A stretch of DNA of 64,000 nucleotides. Source: Allobosea sp035944375. GTDB taxonomy: Bacteria; Pseudomonadota; Alphaproteobacteria; Rhizobiales; Beijerinckiaceae. A program made the translations under genes and the position numbers. This document shows, piece after piece, positions 1 to 7,667 of this stretch; position 1 is the stretch's first letter; the number at the start of each line of letters is the position of its first letter. Under the pieces are notes generated by a model. That model was not told the DNA's origin and searched no databases. It worked only from the letters and a program-made list of their open reading frames with translations. The stretch lies in the NCBI RefSeq assembly GCF_035944375.1, contig NZ_DASZBE010000043.1, one strand, 5' to 3'.

Positions 1-1
1 C

Positions 2-1468
2 GAGGATTTCCGCTCCCGCAACGGGCTGCTCGTCGGCGCCAACAACACCACGATCAACGCCCAGCAGCTCGGCGATCTCTCGACCCAGCTCTCCGCCGCC
101 CGCAGCCAGCAGGCCGAGGCGCAGGCCAAGGCCGGCCTGATCCGCGACGCGATCAAGCAGGGCCGCACCTTCGAGATCCCCGACGTCGCCAACAACGAAC
201 TGGTCCGGCGCCTGATCGAGCAGCGTATCAATCTGCGCGCGCAGATCGCGCTCGAATCGCGCAACCTCCTCTCCGAGCATCCGCGCATCAAGGAACTCAC
301 CGCGCAGCTGGCCGATCTCGAGGGCCAGCTGCGGGCCGCCGCCGAGCGCACCGTCAGGACGCTCGAGAACGAGGCCAAGATCGCCGGCCAGCGCGTCGAG
401 AGCTTCACCGCCGCCCTCGACGGCCAGAAGAAGAACGTCTCCTCGGGCAATGACAGCGAGGTGCAGCTGCGCGCGCTGGAGCGCGAGGCGCGGACGCTGC
501 GCGAGCAGCTCGAGCAGTACATGCTCCGCTATCGCGAGGCCGTGGCCCGAGACACCCAGAACGCCACGCCCGCCGATGCCCGCGTGATCTCGCGCGCCAT
601 CGAGCCGACCGAGCCCTCCTTCCCGAAGAAGCTACCAACGGTGCTGGTCGTGACGCTGGCGACCTTCCTCACCGCGCTGGCCACCGTGGTCTCGCGCGAG
701 CTCCTGAACGGCCAGCGCGACCAGGCCCCGAGCCAGCCGCGGCGTACGCCGGGCTGGGTGGGTGGCGCCGGCACCGGCGCGCATCGCAGCGAGGAATCGC
801 AGGCCGAGGCCCGTCGCGAGCGGGTCGCGGGCCTGCTCACCCATGGCGGACGGCTGGGACAGATCACGCTCGACCTCGCCCATCCCGAGCAGACGCTGGC
901 CGATCTCGCCGAGCGCATCGACGAGCCGGCCCGCGGCATGGCGCCGATGGTGCTCGTCCTGGACGGATCAGGGGAGGGCGCCACCACGCCGCACGACCTC
1001 GCGGACCTTCTGTCGCAGCGCTGCCGCTGCATCATCGTCGATCTTGCGGCCGATGAGGGCCGCGGCGAGCCGGGCTTCTCCGAGCTCCTGGCGGGCGAGG
1101 CGCTGTTCTCCGACATCATCACCCGCCAGCCCGGCTCGCGGCTGCACCGCATCGGCCCCGGTCGCGCCGGCCGCGACGCGGTCCTGGCGGCGCCGGACCT
1201 CGTCGAGGTCGCGCTGGATGCGCTCTGCGAGACCTATGACTGGGTCTTCGTCGCCGCAGCCTCCAGCGACGAGGCGCAGGTCCTCACCCCCCTGGCGAAG
1301 CGCGCCCAGGGCGCGCTCGTCATGGCCGGCCAGCTCGGCAACGGCCATGCCGTCGAGGCGGCCTATCGCCTGTCGGACCTGACCCGCGCGCCGGTCACCC
1401 TGATGCTGGACGCGCCCGAGCCGGCCCGCATGGGCGAGTTGCGCGAGCGCGACCCTGCGCCGCTCTGA
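2..1468 (+). CDS. GumC/Wzz-family exopolysaccharide chain-length protein with degenerate BY-kinase-like C-terminus (5' partial)
   Basis: Open in frame from the first bases of the window, so the N-terminus and first membrane segment are missing. The visible part starts with a long periplasmic coiled-coil (many LxxQLA/ALEREARTLREQ heptad stretches, about residues 20-190). A Pro-rich segment (PTEPSFPKKLPT) and the second transmembrane helix (VLVVTLATFLTALATVVS) follow, the usual end of a Wzz/GumC domain. The cytoplasmic tail of about 230 residues resembles a CpsD/CapB tyrosine-kinase fold: IIVDLAAD fits Walker A'. The P-loop position reads GSGEGATT without the Lys-Thr/Ser, Walker B has no Asp, and no terminal Tyr cluster is seen. 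Such proteins set polymer length in Wzx/Wzy-type EPS export at the inner membrane. The family call is solid; loss of kinase activity is inferred. Confidence 0.85.
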   Translation, partial: EDFRSRNGLLVGANNTTINAQQLGDLSTQLSAARSQQAEAQAKAGLIRDAIKQGRTFEIPDVANNELVRRLIEQRINLRAQIALESRNLLSEHPRIKELTAQLADLEGQLRAAAERTVRTLENEAKIAGQRVESFTAALDGQKKNVSSGNDSEVQLRALEREARTLREQLEQYMLRYREAVARDTQNATPADARVISRAIEPTEPSFPKKLPTVLVVTLATFLTALATVVSRELLNGQRDQAPSQPRRTPGWVGGAGTGAHRSEESQAEARRERVAGLLTHGGRLGQITLDLAHPEQTLADLAERIDEPARGMAPMVLVLDGSGEGATTPHDLADLLSQRCRCIIVDLAADEGRGEPGFSELLAGEALFSDIITRQPGSRLHRIGPGRAGRDAVLAAPDLVEVALDALCETYDWVFVAAASSDEAQVLTPLAKRAQGALVMAGQLGNGHAVEAAYRLSDLTRAPVTLMLDAPEPARMGELRERDPAPL

Positions 1469-1474
1469 GCCCGG

Positions 1475-2725
1475 CTACTCGTCGGCGGCGGGCTTGCGCC
1501 CGCGGCTGAGCCAGCCCGAGACGCGGTGGGCGAGCTTGAGCGCGACGGGCGAGGCCTTGATCCGCCGCTTCGCCTCGCGCTTGGCCCGGCTGAACAGCGC
1601 GAAGGCATGGCCCCTGGCGGTCAGCGGCAGGAAGCTGTCGACGAGATCGTCGCGCTCGTCGCAGATCGTCGTCTTGTAGCGGGCCTCCCCGACGCCGAGA
1701 TCGAAGACGGTGATGCCCTCGCGCGATTTCAGCCGGATCAGGTCGACCAGCAGGATCTCGCCCGGGCTCGTCTTCGCGACCTCGCTGTCCATGGCGAAGG
1801 AGGTCGCCATGCCGGAGAAGCGCCCGGCCTGGACCGCCCCGACATAGGTCGCGACCGACTGCCCGCCGACGTCGAGCGAATAGAGCTCCAGCACCGGCGG
1901 CCGGTCCCCGTCCGACTGCGCGCCGCGTTCGAGGAAGCGGCGCACGGCCGGCGGCGCGAAGGGGTCGGCGATGCCCATCATCGCGAAGCGGGCCGCCTTC
2001 TGCCGCAGGAAGGCGTCGATGACGCGGGCGATCTCGGCCGGCGTGCGGGCCCGCACCATCTCGGAGGGGCCGTAAGCGACGAACCGGTTGCGCTTGTTCT
2101 TGAGCTTCTTGTGGGCGTGGCTGCTCATCGAGCGCCGCAGCGAGCCCTCGCCATCGCCCGGCATGAGGGCGAGTTTGTAGGCGCCGCTGGGGCTCGGCCC
2201 GCCGGCGAGCTGCGCCAGCGGGTTCGGCACGCCCTGCCACTGCGTCGGCTGGTTGACGAAGATGAAGGCATCGAGCCCGCCGATGGCCGCCCCGATCTCG
2301 GCCAGCATCAGCCGGGCGCCCGCGGCGTCGAGCCCGGCGGCGAAGGCGGGGTCGTAGATGCCCATATGGTAGTTGGCGTGCTTGCCGCCGATGAACTCGG
2401 CGAAGCGGATGCCGCTGCGGCGGGTGATGACCAGCGGCAGGATCGCCAGCGCCACCCCGCCGGCATCGCGCAGCACGGCATGGCGGAAGGCCATGCCCTC
2501 GGCAGCGCCGACCGTCTCGGTGAAGGGCCGCACCCAGCCATAGGCCTGATAGGGCGTCATCACGGCGCGGTCTTCCAGCGCCCGCCAGTCCTCCGCGAGT
2601 GCGGCGATGTCCTCGACCACCGACAGGCTCGCCCAGATCTTCGCTGTGCCCGACGCGCGCGCGACCGGCGCGTCCGTGCGGCGCTGCGTCGGAGCGGTGG
2701 GGCTGGGTTCGACGAGCGCTGACAT
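1475..2725 (-). CDS. CelD/FemAB-like GNAT family N-acetyltransferase
   Basis: 416-residue cytoplasmic protein. The middle and C-terminal parts carry the Acetyltransf_6 (CelD/BcsL type) pattern: a conserved block around HAHKKLKNKRNRF, then LYSLDVGGQSVATYVGAVQAGRFSGMATSF, followed by DLIRLKSREGITVFDLGVGEARYK. Proteins of this type sit in cellulose and EPS gene clusters of alphaproteobacteria, where an acyl-group transfer is presumed but the substrate is unknown. It converges on the chain-length gene with only 6 bp between stop codons and diverges from the polysaccharide deacetylase. Both neighbours support an EPS role. The start chosen (MSALVEPSPT) gives the usual length for the family. Confidence 0.8.
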   Translation of the reverse strand: MSALVEPSPTAPTQRRTDAPVARASGTAKIWASLSVVEDIAALAEDWRALEDRAVMTPYQAYGWVRPFTETVGAAEGMAFRHAVLRDAGGVALAILPLVITRRSGIRFAEFIGGKHANYHMGIYDPAFAAGLDAAGARLMLAEIGAAIGGLDAFIFVNQPTQWQGVPNPLAQLAGGPSPSGAYKLALMPGDGEGSLRRSMSSHAHKKLKNKRNRFVAYGPSEMVRARTPAEIARVIDAFLRQKAARFAMMGIADPFAPPAVRRFLERGAQSDGDRPPVLELYSLDVGGQSVATYVGAVQAGRFSGMATSFAMDSEVAKTSPGEILLVDLIRLKSREGITVFDLGVGEARYKTTICDERDDLVDSFLPLTARGHAFALFSRAKREAKRRIKASPVALKLAHRVSGWLSRGRKPAADE

Positions 2726-2869
2726 GGATCTGAAAGCCTCGGGAGCAACGGCGATGCCGCCTCCTTAACCCGCTATTGTGAACGGACTGGCCAAGATCGC
2801 CCAAGATCGCCTGAGATGGCGCCGCCATCGGACAACAGCGTTAGCGGGCGGTTGCCGCGGAACGGACAG

Positions 2870-3922
2870 ATGAACCTGCGCCACCATGTCTTCTCCGCCG
2901 TCTTCAAGGCGATCGCGGCCACGGGCGCCGACCGCTGGGGCAGGGGCCTCGCGCAGGGCCGCGGCGTCATCCTGACGCTGCACCATGTCCGGCCGCGAGG
3001 CGCGGGCGGCTTCCGGCCCAATGGCCTGCTCGAAATCACGCCCGACTTCCTCGACCGCACCCTCTCGCTGGTCCGCGCCGAGGGCCATGATCTGGTCTCT
3101 CTCGACGAGGCGCTCGCGCGGCTGGCGGCGCCGCGCCCGGGCCGCTTCTTCGTCGCGCTGACCTTCGACGACGGCTATCGCGATAATGTCGAGCACGCCT
3201 GGCCGGTGCTGGCGAAGCATCACGCGCCGTGGACGCTCTTCGTCACGCCGGGCTTCGCCGACCGCACCGCGCGGCTCTGGTGGCTGGAGCTGGAGGAGGC
3301 GCTTCGCGCGCTGCCGGCGCTCTCGGTCGCCCTGCCGGACGGCCCCTTCACCGCACGGACGGCCAGTGAATCCGACAAGCAGCGCGCCTTCGATGCGCTC
3401 TACTGGCGTCTGCGCAAACAGCCGGAAGCGATTCTGCTGTCGGCCATTTCGGATCTGACGGGACAGGCTGGCATCGACCCCGCCACGCTCGTCGAGCGCG
3501 AATGCCTGCCCTGGGAGACGCTGCGGGCGCTGGCCGGCGCGCCGGGCGTGACCATCGGCGCCCACACCCTGACGCACCCGATGCTGGCCAGGCATGACGA
3601 GGCCTTCGCGCGCGCCGAGATCACCGACAGCAGGACCCGGCTCGAAACCGAACTCGGCGTCCCCATCCGGCACTTCGCCTATCCGGTCGGCGACCCCACC
3701 TCGGCCGGTCCGCGCGAGTTCGCCATGGCAAAGGCGGCGGGCTTCGCCAGCGGCGTGACGACGCGGCCGGGCCATCTCTTCACGGAGCATGCCGATCACC
3801 TCCATGCCTTGCCGCGCGTCTCGCTCAACGGTCTGCACCAGAGCGAGGCGGCCGTGAGGGCGCTGCTCTCGGGGCTGCCGTTCTGGCTCTGGAACCGGGG
3901 GCGGCGGGTGAATGTGGGGTAG
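2870..3922 (+). CDS. Polysaccharide deacetylase family protein (CE4)
   Basis: NodB-homology deacetylase of 350 residues. LTFDDGYRDN supplies the catalytic base Asp and the first metal-ligand Asp. HTLTHPML supplies the two His ligands of the metal triad, and RHFAYPVGD is the motif-3 Arg/Pro block. The enzyme would remove N- or O-acetyl groups from an amino-sugar polymer. No signal peptide is evident, so it may act on lipid-linked or cytoplasmic intermediates or be peripheral. I chose the ATG at 2870 because a GGAACGGA-type ribosome site lies just upstream. An in-frame ATG at 2816 would add 18 residues. It is divergent from the GNAT gene, in the EPS remnant at the left edge. Confidence 0.85.
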   Translation: MNLRHHVFSAVFKAIAATGADRWGRGLAQGRGVILTLHHVRPRGAGGFRPNGLLEITPDFLDRTLSLVRAEGHDLVSLDEALARLAAPRPGRFFVALTFDDGYRDNVEHAWPVLAKHHAPWTLFVTPGFADRTARLWWLELEEALRALPALSVALPDGPFTARTASESDKQRAFDALYWRLRKQPEAILLSAISDLTGQAGIDPATLVERECLPWETLRALAGAPGVTIGAHTLTHPMLARHDEAFARAEITDSRTRLETELGVPIRHFAYPVGDPTSAGPREFAMAKAAGFASGVTTRPGHLFTEHADHLHALPRVSLNGLHQSEAAVRALLSGLPFWLWNRGRRVNVG

Positions 3923-3930
3923 GGTCCGCG

Positions 3931-4008
3931 CGTCATGCTCGGGCTCGACCCGAGCATCTCCGGGAAGGGATTCTCGGGTCTCCGCTGCGCTCCGCCCGAG
4001 AATGACGG
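3931..4008. repeat. Dispersed palindromic repeat, family A copy 1
   Basis: An intergenic element bounded by CGTCAT (3931) and ATGACG (4002-4007). It contains the nested hairpin GCTCGGG-CTCGA-CCCGAGC and a second hairpin made by TTCTCGGG (3971-3978) and CCCGAGAA (3995-4002). The left 29 bases recur almost exactly at 13412. It lies just after the deacetylase stop, between converging genes. Confidence 0.75.
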
Positions 4009-4015
4009 CAGATCG

Positions 4016-4225
4016 TCAGGCCCGGTCCTTCCGTTCCATCCACTTGATCAGCGGCAGCAGCGGCAGCACCCAGGCCAGCCCGAGCGCGATATAGGCGATC
4101 GTCTGCACGAGCTTCGGCGCCGTGGTGATGCGCCCCTGCGCCAGCGCCATCGCGACCAGCGCATAGACGCAGACGAAGACGAGGATGAGGACGGTGCCGA
4201 TCAGCTTGCGGTGGGTCTGTCTCAT
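4016..4225 (-). CDS. DUF2842 small membrane protein
   Basis: 69 residues with two predicted transmembrane helices (TVLILVFVCVYALVAMALA and IAYIALGLAWVLPLLPLI). They are separated by a short loop ending in a Lys and followed by a basic tail KWMERKDRA. This matches the alphaproteobacterial DUF2842 family in length and in the closing pattern LPLIKWM. Its function is not known. It is transcribed away from ctaA, and the 139-bp gap between them would hold both promoters. Confidence 0.8.
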   Translation of the reverse strand: MRQTHRKLIGTVLILVFVCVYALVAMALAQGRITTAPKLVQTIAYIALGLAWVLPLLPLIKWMERKDRA

Positions 4226-4364
4226 CGGGTGGTCTCGTCCTGACTTTCGGCGCGGGCGCCGGCCTGCGGCAATGCGGGCGTTGTCGGCCTCGGGCGCGCC
4301 GACTATCTGTCACCTGTCATCCCGCTTGTGAAGCGCAGCCCTTGCGACGGAAAGCCCCGGCCCC

Positions 4365-5432
4365 GTGACGATCGCCCTCGACCGAGCCCTCCCTGCGACC
4401 GCGCCAGCGACCAGCCATGCCGGCATTCGCCGCTGGCTCTGGGCCGTCGCGCTGCTCGTCTTCGTCATGGTCGTCGTCGGCGGCGCGACGCGGCTCACCG
4501 GCTCGGGCCTCTCCATCACCGAGTGGAAGCCGATCACCGGCGCCCTGCCGCCGCTCTCGGCCGAGACCTGGGCGAGCGAATTCGCCAAATACCGCGCCAG
4601 CCCGCAATACCAGCTGCTGAACCAGGGCATGAGCCTCGGCGAGTTCCAGTTCATCTACTGGTGGGAATGGGGCCACCGCCAGCTCGGCCGCTTCATCGGC
4701 CTGGTCTATCTTGGTGGCTTCCTCGTCATCGCTGCGCTTCGCCTTCTGCCCTGGCGCCAGACGCTAGTGCTGTTCGGCATGGGGCTGCTGCTCGGCCTGC
4801 AGGGGACGATCGGCTGGATCATGGTCGCCTCGGGCCTGCAGCCCGGCATGGTCGCGGTCGCGCCGGTCAAGCTGACGCTGCACCTGACCTTCGCCGCGCT
4901 GTTCTTCGCCTCGGTCGTCGCCTTCGCCACCTGGAAGACGCCGGCGCGCCGGGCCGAGCCAGGCCATGGACGTGCCATGGCCTGGCTGCTGCTGGCGCTG
5001 CTCTTCGGGCAGATCGCGCTCGGCGGCCTCGTTGCCGGCTCACGCGCCGGCTTTACCTACAACACCTGGCCGCTGATGGACGGCGCGCTGGTGCCTAGCG
5101 TCGAGACGCTGTTCGTGCGGCCCGCCTTCTGGGAGAACTTCGTCGACAACGCAGCGCTCGTGCAGTTCAACCACCGCATCGGCGCCTATCTCCTGCTGGC
5201 GCTGGCGCTTTGGCACATGGTGGCGCTGCGCAAGGCCGCGCCGGGCTCAGGCGGGGCCAAGCGCGCCACCGCGATCCTCGGGTTGACGCTGAGCCAGGCC
5301 GTGCTCGGCATCGTCACCTTGCTGCTGGTCGTGCCGCTCTGGGCCGGCCTCGCCCATCAGGCGCTCGGCTTCCTCGTGCTGGCGATGGGCGTCGTCCATG
5401 TGACGCGGACGGAAGGCGCGGCGCGGGGGTAA
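4365..5432 (+). CDS. ctaA: Heme A synthase (COX15/CtaA)
   Basis: 355-residue inner-membrane protein with about eight transmembrane segments. It converts heme O to heme A for aa3-type cytochrome oxidase by oxidising the C8 methyl group. The heme-ligand histidines are in WEWGHRQLGRF (about residue 104), QFNHRIGAY and AHQALGF. The conserved GGATRLTGSGLSITEWKPITG loop after TM1 and NTWPLMDGALVP after TM5 are family signatures. The alphaproteobacterial type-2 form lacks the Cys pair of the Bacillus enzyme, as here. The start MTIALDRA is the first plausible Met. Confidence 0.95.
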   Translation: MTIALDRALPATAPATSHAGIRRWLWAVALLVFVMVVVGGATRLTGSGLSITEWKPITGALPPLSAETWASEFAKYRASPQYQLLNQGMSLGEFQFIYWWEWGHRQLGRFIGLVYLGGFLVIAALRLLPWRQTLVLFGMGLLLGLQGTIGWIMVASGLQPGMVAVAPVKLTLHLTFAALFFASVVAFATWKTPARRAEPGHGRAMAWLLLALLFGQIALGGLVAGSRAGFTYNTWPLMDGALVPSVETLFVRPAFWENFVDNAALVQFNHRIGAYLLLALALWHMVALRKAAPGSGGAKRATAILGLTLSQAVLGIVTLLLVVPLWAGLAHQALGFLVLAMGVVHVTRTEGAARG

Positions 5433-5440
5433 GCCTCCCC

Positions 5441-5583
5441 GTCATTCCGGGGCACGCCGCAGGCGTGAACCCGGAACCCACGACCGGGTGAGCGATCGCG
5501 GGGGCTCACGGAGGAGCGCTTTCGAAGAGGGCTCACCCGGTCGTGGGTTCCGGGTTCGTCGCTGCGCGACGCCCCGGAAAGAC
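5441..5583. repeat. Large palindromic intergenic repeat (perfect 27-bp inverted arms)
   Basis: Arms at 5467-5493 and 5531-5557 are exact reverse complements over 27 bases, with a 37-base loop. Outer complementary ends (ATTCCGGGGC near 5444 and GCCCCGGAA at 5570-5578) extend the structure. The element fills the gap between the convergent ctaA and metY genes. It looks like a REP/BIME-type dispersed element and could also end transcription from both sides. Confidence 0.8.
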
Positions 5584-5588
5584 AGCGC

Positions 5589-6866
5589 TCAGGCCAGCGC
5601 CTGATCCAGATCGTCGATCAGGTCCTGCACGTCTTCCAGCCCGATCGACAGGCGGATCACCTGCGGACCGGCGCCGGACGCCGTCTTCTGCGCGTCGCTG
5701 AGCTGGCGATGCGTGGTCGAGGCCGGGTGGATCACCAGCGAGCGCGTGTCGCCGATATTGGCCAGATGCGAGAACAGCTTCAGTTCGGTGACGAGCTTGA
5801 CGCCGGCGTCGTAGCCGCCCTTCAGCCCGAAGGTGAAGACCGCGCCCGCGCCCTTGGGCGAATAGTGCTTGGCGAGGTCATGATACTTGTCGCCGGGCAG
5901 GCCGGGATAGCTGACCCACTCCACGGCCGGATGCTTCGAGAGATGCGTTGCGACCGCCAGCGCGCTCTCGCAATGGCGCTGCATGCGCAGCGGCAGCGTC
6001 TCGATGCCGGTCAGGATCATGAAGGCGTTGAAGGGCGACAGCGCCGGGCCCATGTCGCGCAGGCCGAGCACGCGGGTCGCGATGGCGAAGGCGAAGTTGC
6101 CGAAGGTCTCGCCCAGCACCATGCCGTTGTACTCCGGCCGCGGCTTGGAGAGCATCGGGTAGCGGTCGTCGCCGACCCAATTGAACGAGCCGCCATCGAC
6201 GATGATGCCGCCGATCGAGTTGCCGTGCCCGCCGAGGAACTTGGTCAGCGAATGCACGACGATGTCGGCGCCATGCTCGAAGGGGCGGATCAGGTAGGGT
6301 GTCGCCATAGTGTTGTCGACGATCAGCGGGATGTTGTGCTGCTTCGCGATCTTCGAGATGCCGGCGATGTCGACGACCACGCCGCCCGGATTGGCGATGG
6401 ATTCGATGAAGATCGCCTTGGTCTTCGGCGTCACCGCGGCGGCGAAGGCGTCCAGATCGTCGGAATCGGCCCAGATCACGTTCCAGCCGAAGTTCTTGTA
6501 GGAGTGGTTGAACTGGTTGATCGAGCCGCCATAGAGCTTCTTGGCGGCGACGAACTCGTCGCCCGGCTGCATCAGCGCGTGGAAGCAGAGGAACTCGGCC
6601 GCATGGCCTGAGGCGACCGCGAGCGCCGCCGTGCCGCCCTCCAGCGCCGCGACGCGCTCCTCCAGCACCGCATTGGTCGGGTTGCCGATGCGGGTATAGA
6701 TGTTGCCGAAGGCCTGCAGCCCGAACAGCGAGGCGGCATGGTCGACATCGTCGAAGACGAAGGAGGTCGTCTGGTAGATCGGCGTGGCGCGCGCGCCGGT
6801 GGCCGCATCGGGCGCGGCGCCGGCATGGATGGCGAGCGTATGGAAACCGGGTACGCGGTCGGTCAT
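5589..6866 (-). CDS. metY: O-acetylhomoserine aminocarboxypropyltransferase (sulfhydrylase)
   Basis: 425-residue PLP enzyme of the Cys/Met-metabolism family. It makes homocysteine directly from O-acetylhomoserine and sulfide in the cytoplasm. PLP is held by the lysine of SLTKFLGGHG (about K209), with the phosphate-binding GHAAEF and the cofactor Asp of LIVDNTMATP. YTRIGNPTNAVLEERVAALEGG is the family N-terminal signature. The length of about 425 and the insert with GDDRYPML separate MetY from the shorter cystathionine enzymes. Homocysteine synthesis here would draw on homoserine from hom at 21955. A palindrome lies 37 bp upstream of the start. Confidence 0.93.
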   Translation of the reverse strand: MTDRVPGFHTLAIHAGAAPDAATGARATPIYQTTSFVFDDVDHAASLFGLQAFGNIYTRIGNPTNAVLEERVAALEGGTAALAVASGHAAEFLCFHALMQPGDEFVAAKKLYGGSINQFNHSYKNFGWNVIWADSDDLDAFAAAVTPKTKAIFIESIANPGGVVVDIAGISKIAKQHNIPLIVDNTMATPYLIRPFEHGADIVVHSLTKFLGGHGNSIGGIIVDGGSFNWVGDDRYPMLSKPRPEYNGMVLGETFGNFAFAIATRVLGLRDMGPALSPFNAFMILTGIETLPLRMQRHCESALAVATHLSKHPAVEWVSYPGLPGDKYHDLAKHYSPKGAGAVFTFGLKGGYDAGVKLVTELKLFSHLANIGDTRSLVIHPASTTHRQLSDAQKTASGAGPQVIRLSIGLEDVQDLIDDLDQALA

Positions 6867-6903
6867 CGTCTACTCCCTGCGATCTTCTGAATGCGAGACA
6901 TTG

Positions 6904-6921
6904 CGTTCGTTTTAACGAACG
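6904..6921. promoter_or_regulatory. Candidate operator palindrome upstream of metY
   Basis: Perfect 8-bp arms CGTTCGTT / AACGAACG around a TT centre, 37 bp before the metY start codon on the minus strand. Position and symmetry fit a repressor operator for a sulfur or methionine regulator. The regulator cannot be named from this window. No SAM-riboswitch structure was recognised in the same leader. Confidence 0.5.
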
Positions 6922-6956
6922 GCCCCGGCAGCGTCAATTCACGGGCGCGCGGGCCC

Positions 6957-7487
6957 TCACGTCCCCGGGCGGTGGATGGTCAGCTTCTGGAAGCCCTTGC
7001 CGGCAAGCACCGGCTTCTTCGACGACAGGATGCGGGAATTGATCCCCTGCCAGCCGATCTCGCCCGAGAGCCGGCCGTACTCGATCTTGGGGCAGCGGTT
7101 CATGATCACGGTGACGCCCTTCGCCTCGGCACGCGCCGCCGCATCGTCGTTGCGCACCGAGAGCTGCATCCAGATCACCTTCGGCAGCGGCTCGAGCGTC
7201 AGCGCCTCGTCGGTGAGCGGCCCGGCGGCCTCCGAGTTGCGGAAGATCTCGACCATGTCGATGGGGCCCGGCACATCCTTCAACGACGCATAGACGGTCT
7301 TGCCCAGCAGCGTCTGGCCGGCGAGGCCCGGATTGACGGGGATGACGTCATAGCCGCGGTCGAGCAGGTATTTCGTCACGATCCAGGAGGGCCGCGCCTC
7401 ACTGGCCGAGGCGCCGACCAGCGCGATGCGCTTGGTGTCCTTGAGGATCTGACGGATCTGGGCGTCGGGATAGGCGTCGTGGGACAT
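6957..7487 (-). CDS. CoA-binding domain protein (YccU-like)
   Basis: 176 residues forming a single CoA_binding_2 Rossmann domain. IALVGASASEARPSWIVTKYLLDRGYDVIPVNPG is the nucleotide-binding beta-alpha-beta start, VDMVEIFRN-type strand 3 is present as IDMVEIFRNSEAA, and MNRCPKIEYGRL closes the domain. These small proteins resemble the CoA-binding part of succinyl-CoA synthetase alpha but have no catalytic half, and their role is unsettled. The gene lies upstream of metY on the same strand, 90 bp away. The metY operator candidate sits in that gap, which suggests separate control. Confidence 0.85.
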   Translation of the reverse strand: MSHDAYPDAQIRQILKDTKRIALVGASASEARPSWIVTKYLLDRGYDVIPVNPGLAGQTLLGKTVYASLKDVPGPIDMVEIFRNSEAAGPLTDEALTLEPLPKVIWMQLSVRNDDAAARAEAKGVTVIMNRCPKIEYGRLSGEIGWQGINSRILSSKKPVLAGKGFQKLTIHRPGT

Positions 7488-7515
7488 GGAAAAGGCTCTG
7501 ATCCGGCAAGGAGAG

Positions 7516-7667
7516 GCGCGGGGAACCCCTCTCCCGTGTGGGAGAGGGGCAGGGGTGAGGGCCGGACGGCAAACCAGTGAAACGACAGCGGGCTGGGGCA
7601 GAAATCTGGTCCAGGGGCCGACACCTCACCCCTGCCCCTCTCCTTACAGGAGAGGGGTTCCCCGCGC
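7516..7667. repeat. Nested palindromic repeat
   Basis: Two nested perfect inverted repeats: outer arms 7516-7534 and 7649-7667 (19 bp), inner arms 7541-7560 and 7624-7643 (20 bp, AGGGGTGAGG type). The element fills the space between two minus-strand genes and abuts the stop codon of the crotonase-family gene. This CCCCTCTCC/GGAGAGGGG type of element is widespread in Hyphomicrobiales genomes. Confidence 0.8.

Noticed and set aside
2791..2810. Two tandem copies of CCAAGATCGC upstream of the deacetylase
   Set aside because: Two copies of 10 bp are too few to claim a regulatory array, and no palindromic character is seen.
6867..6956. SAM-type riboswitch upstream of metY
   Set aside because: I looked for a SAM-II or other SAM aptamer in the leader but found only a simple palindrome and no conserved aptamer core. 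A covariance-model search would settle it.
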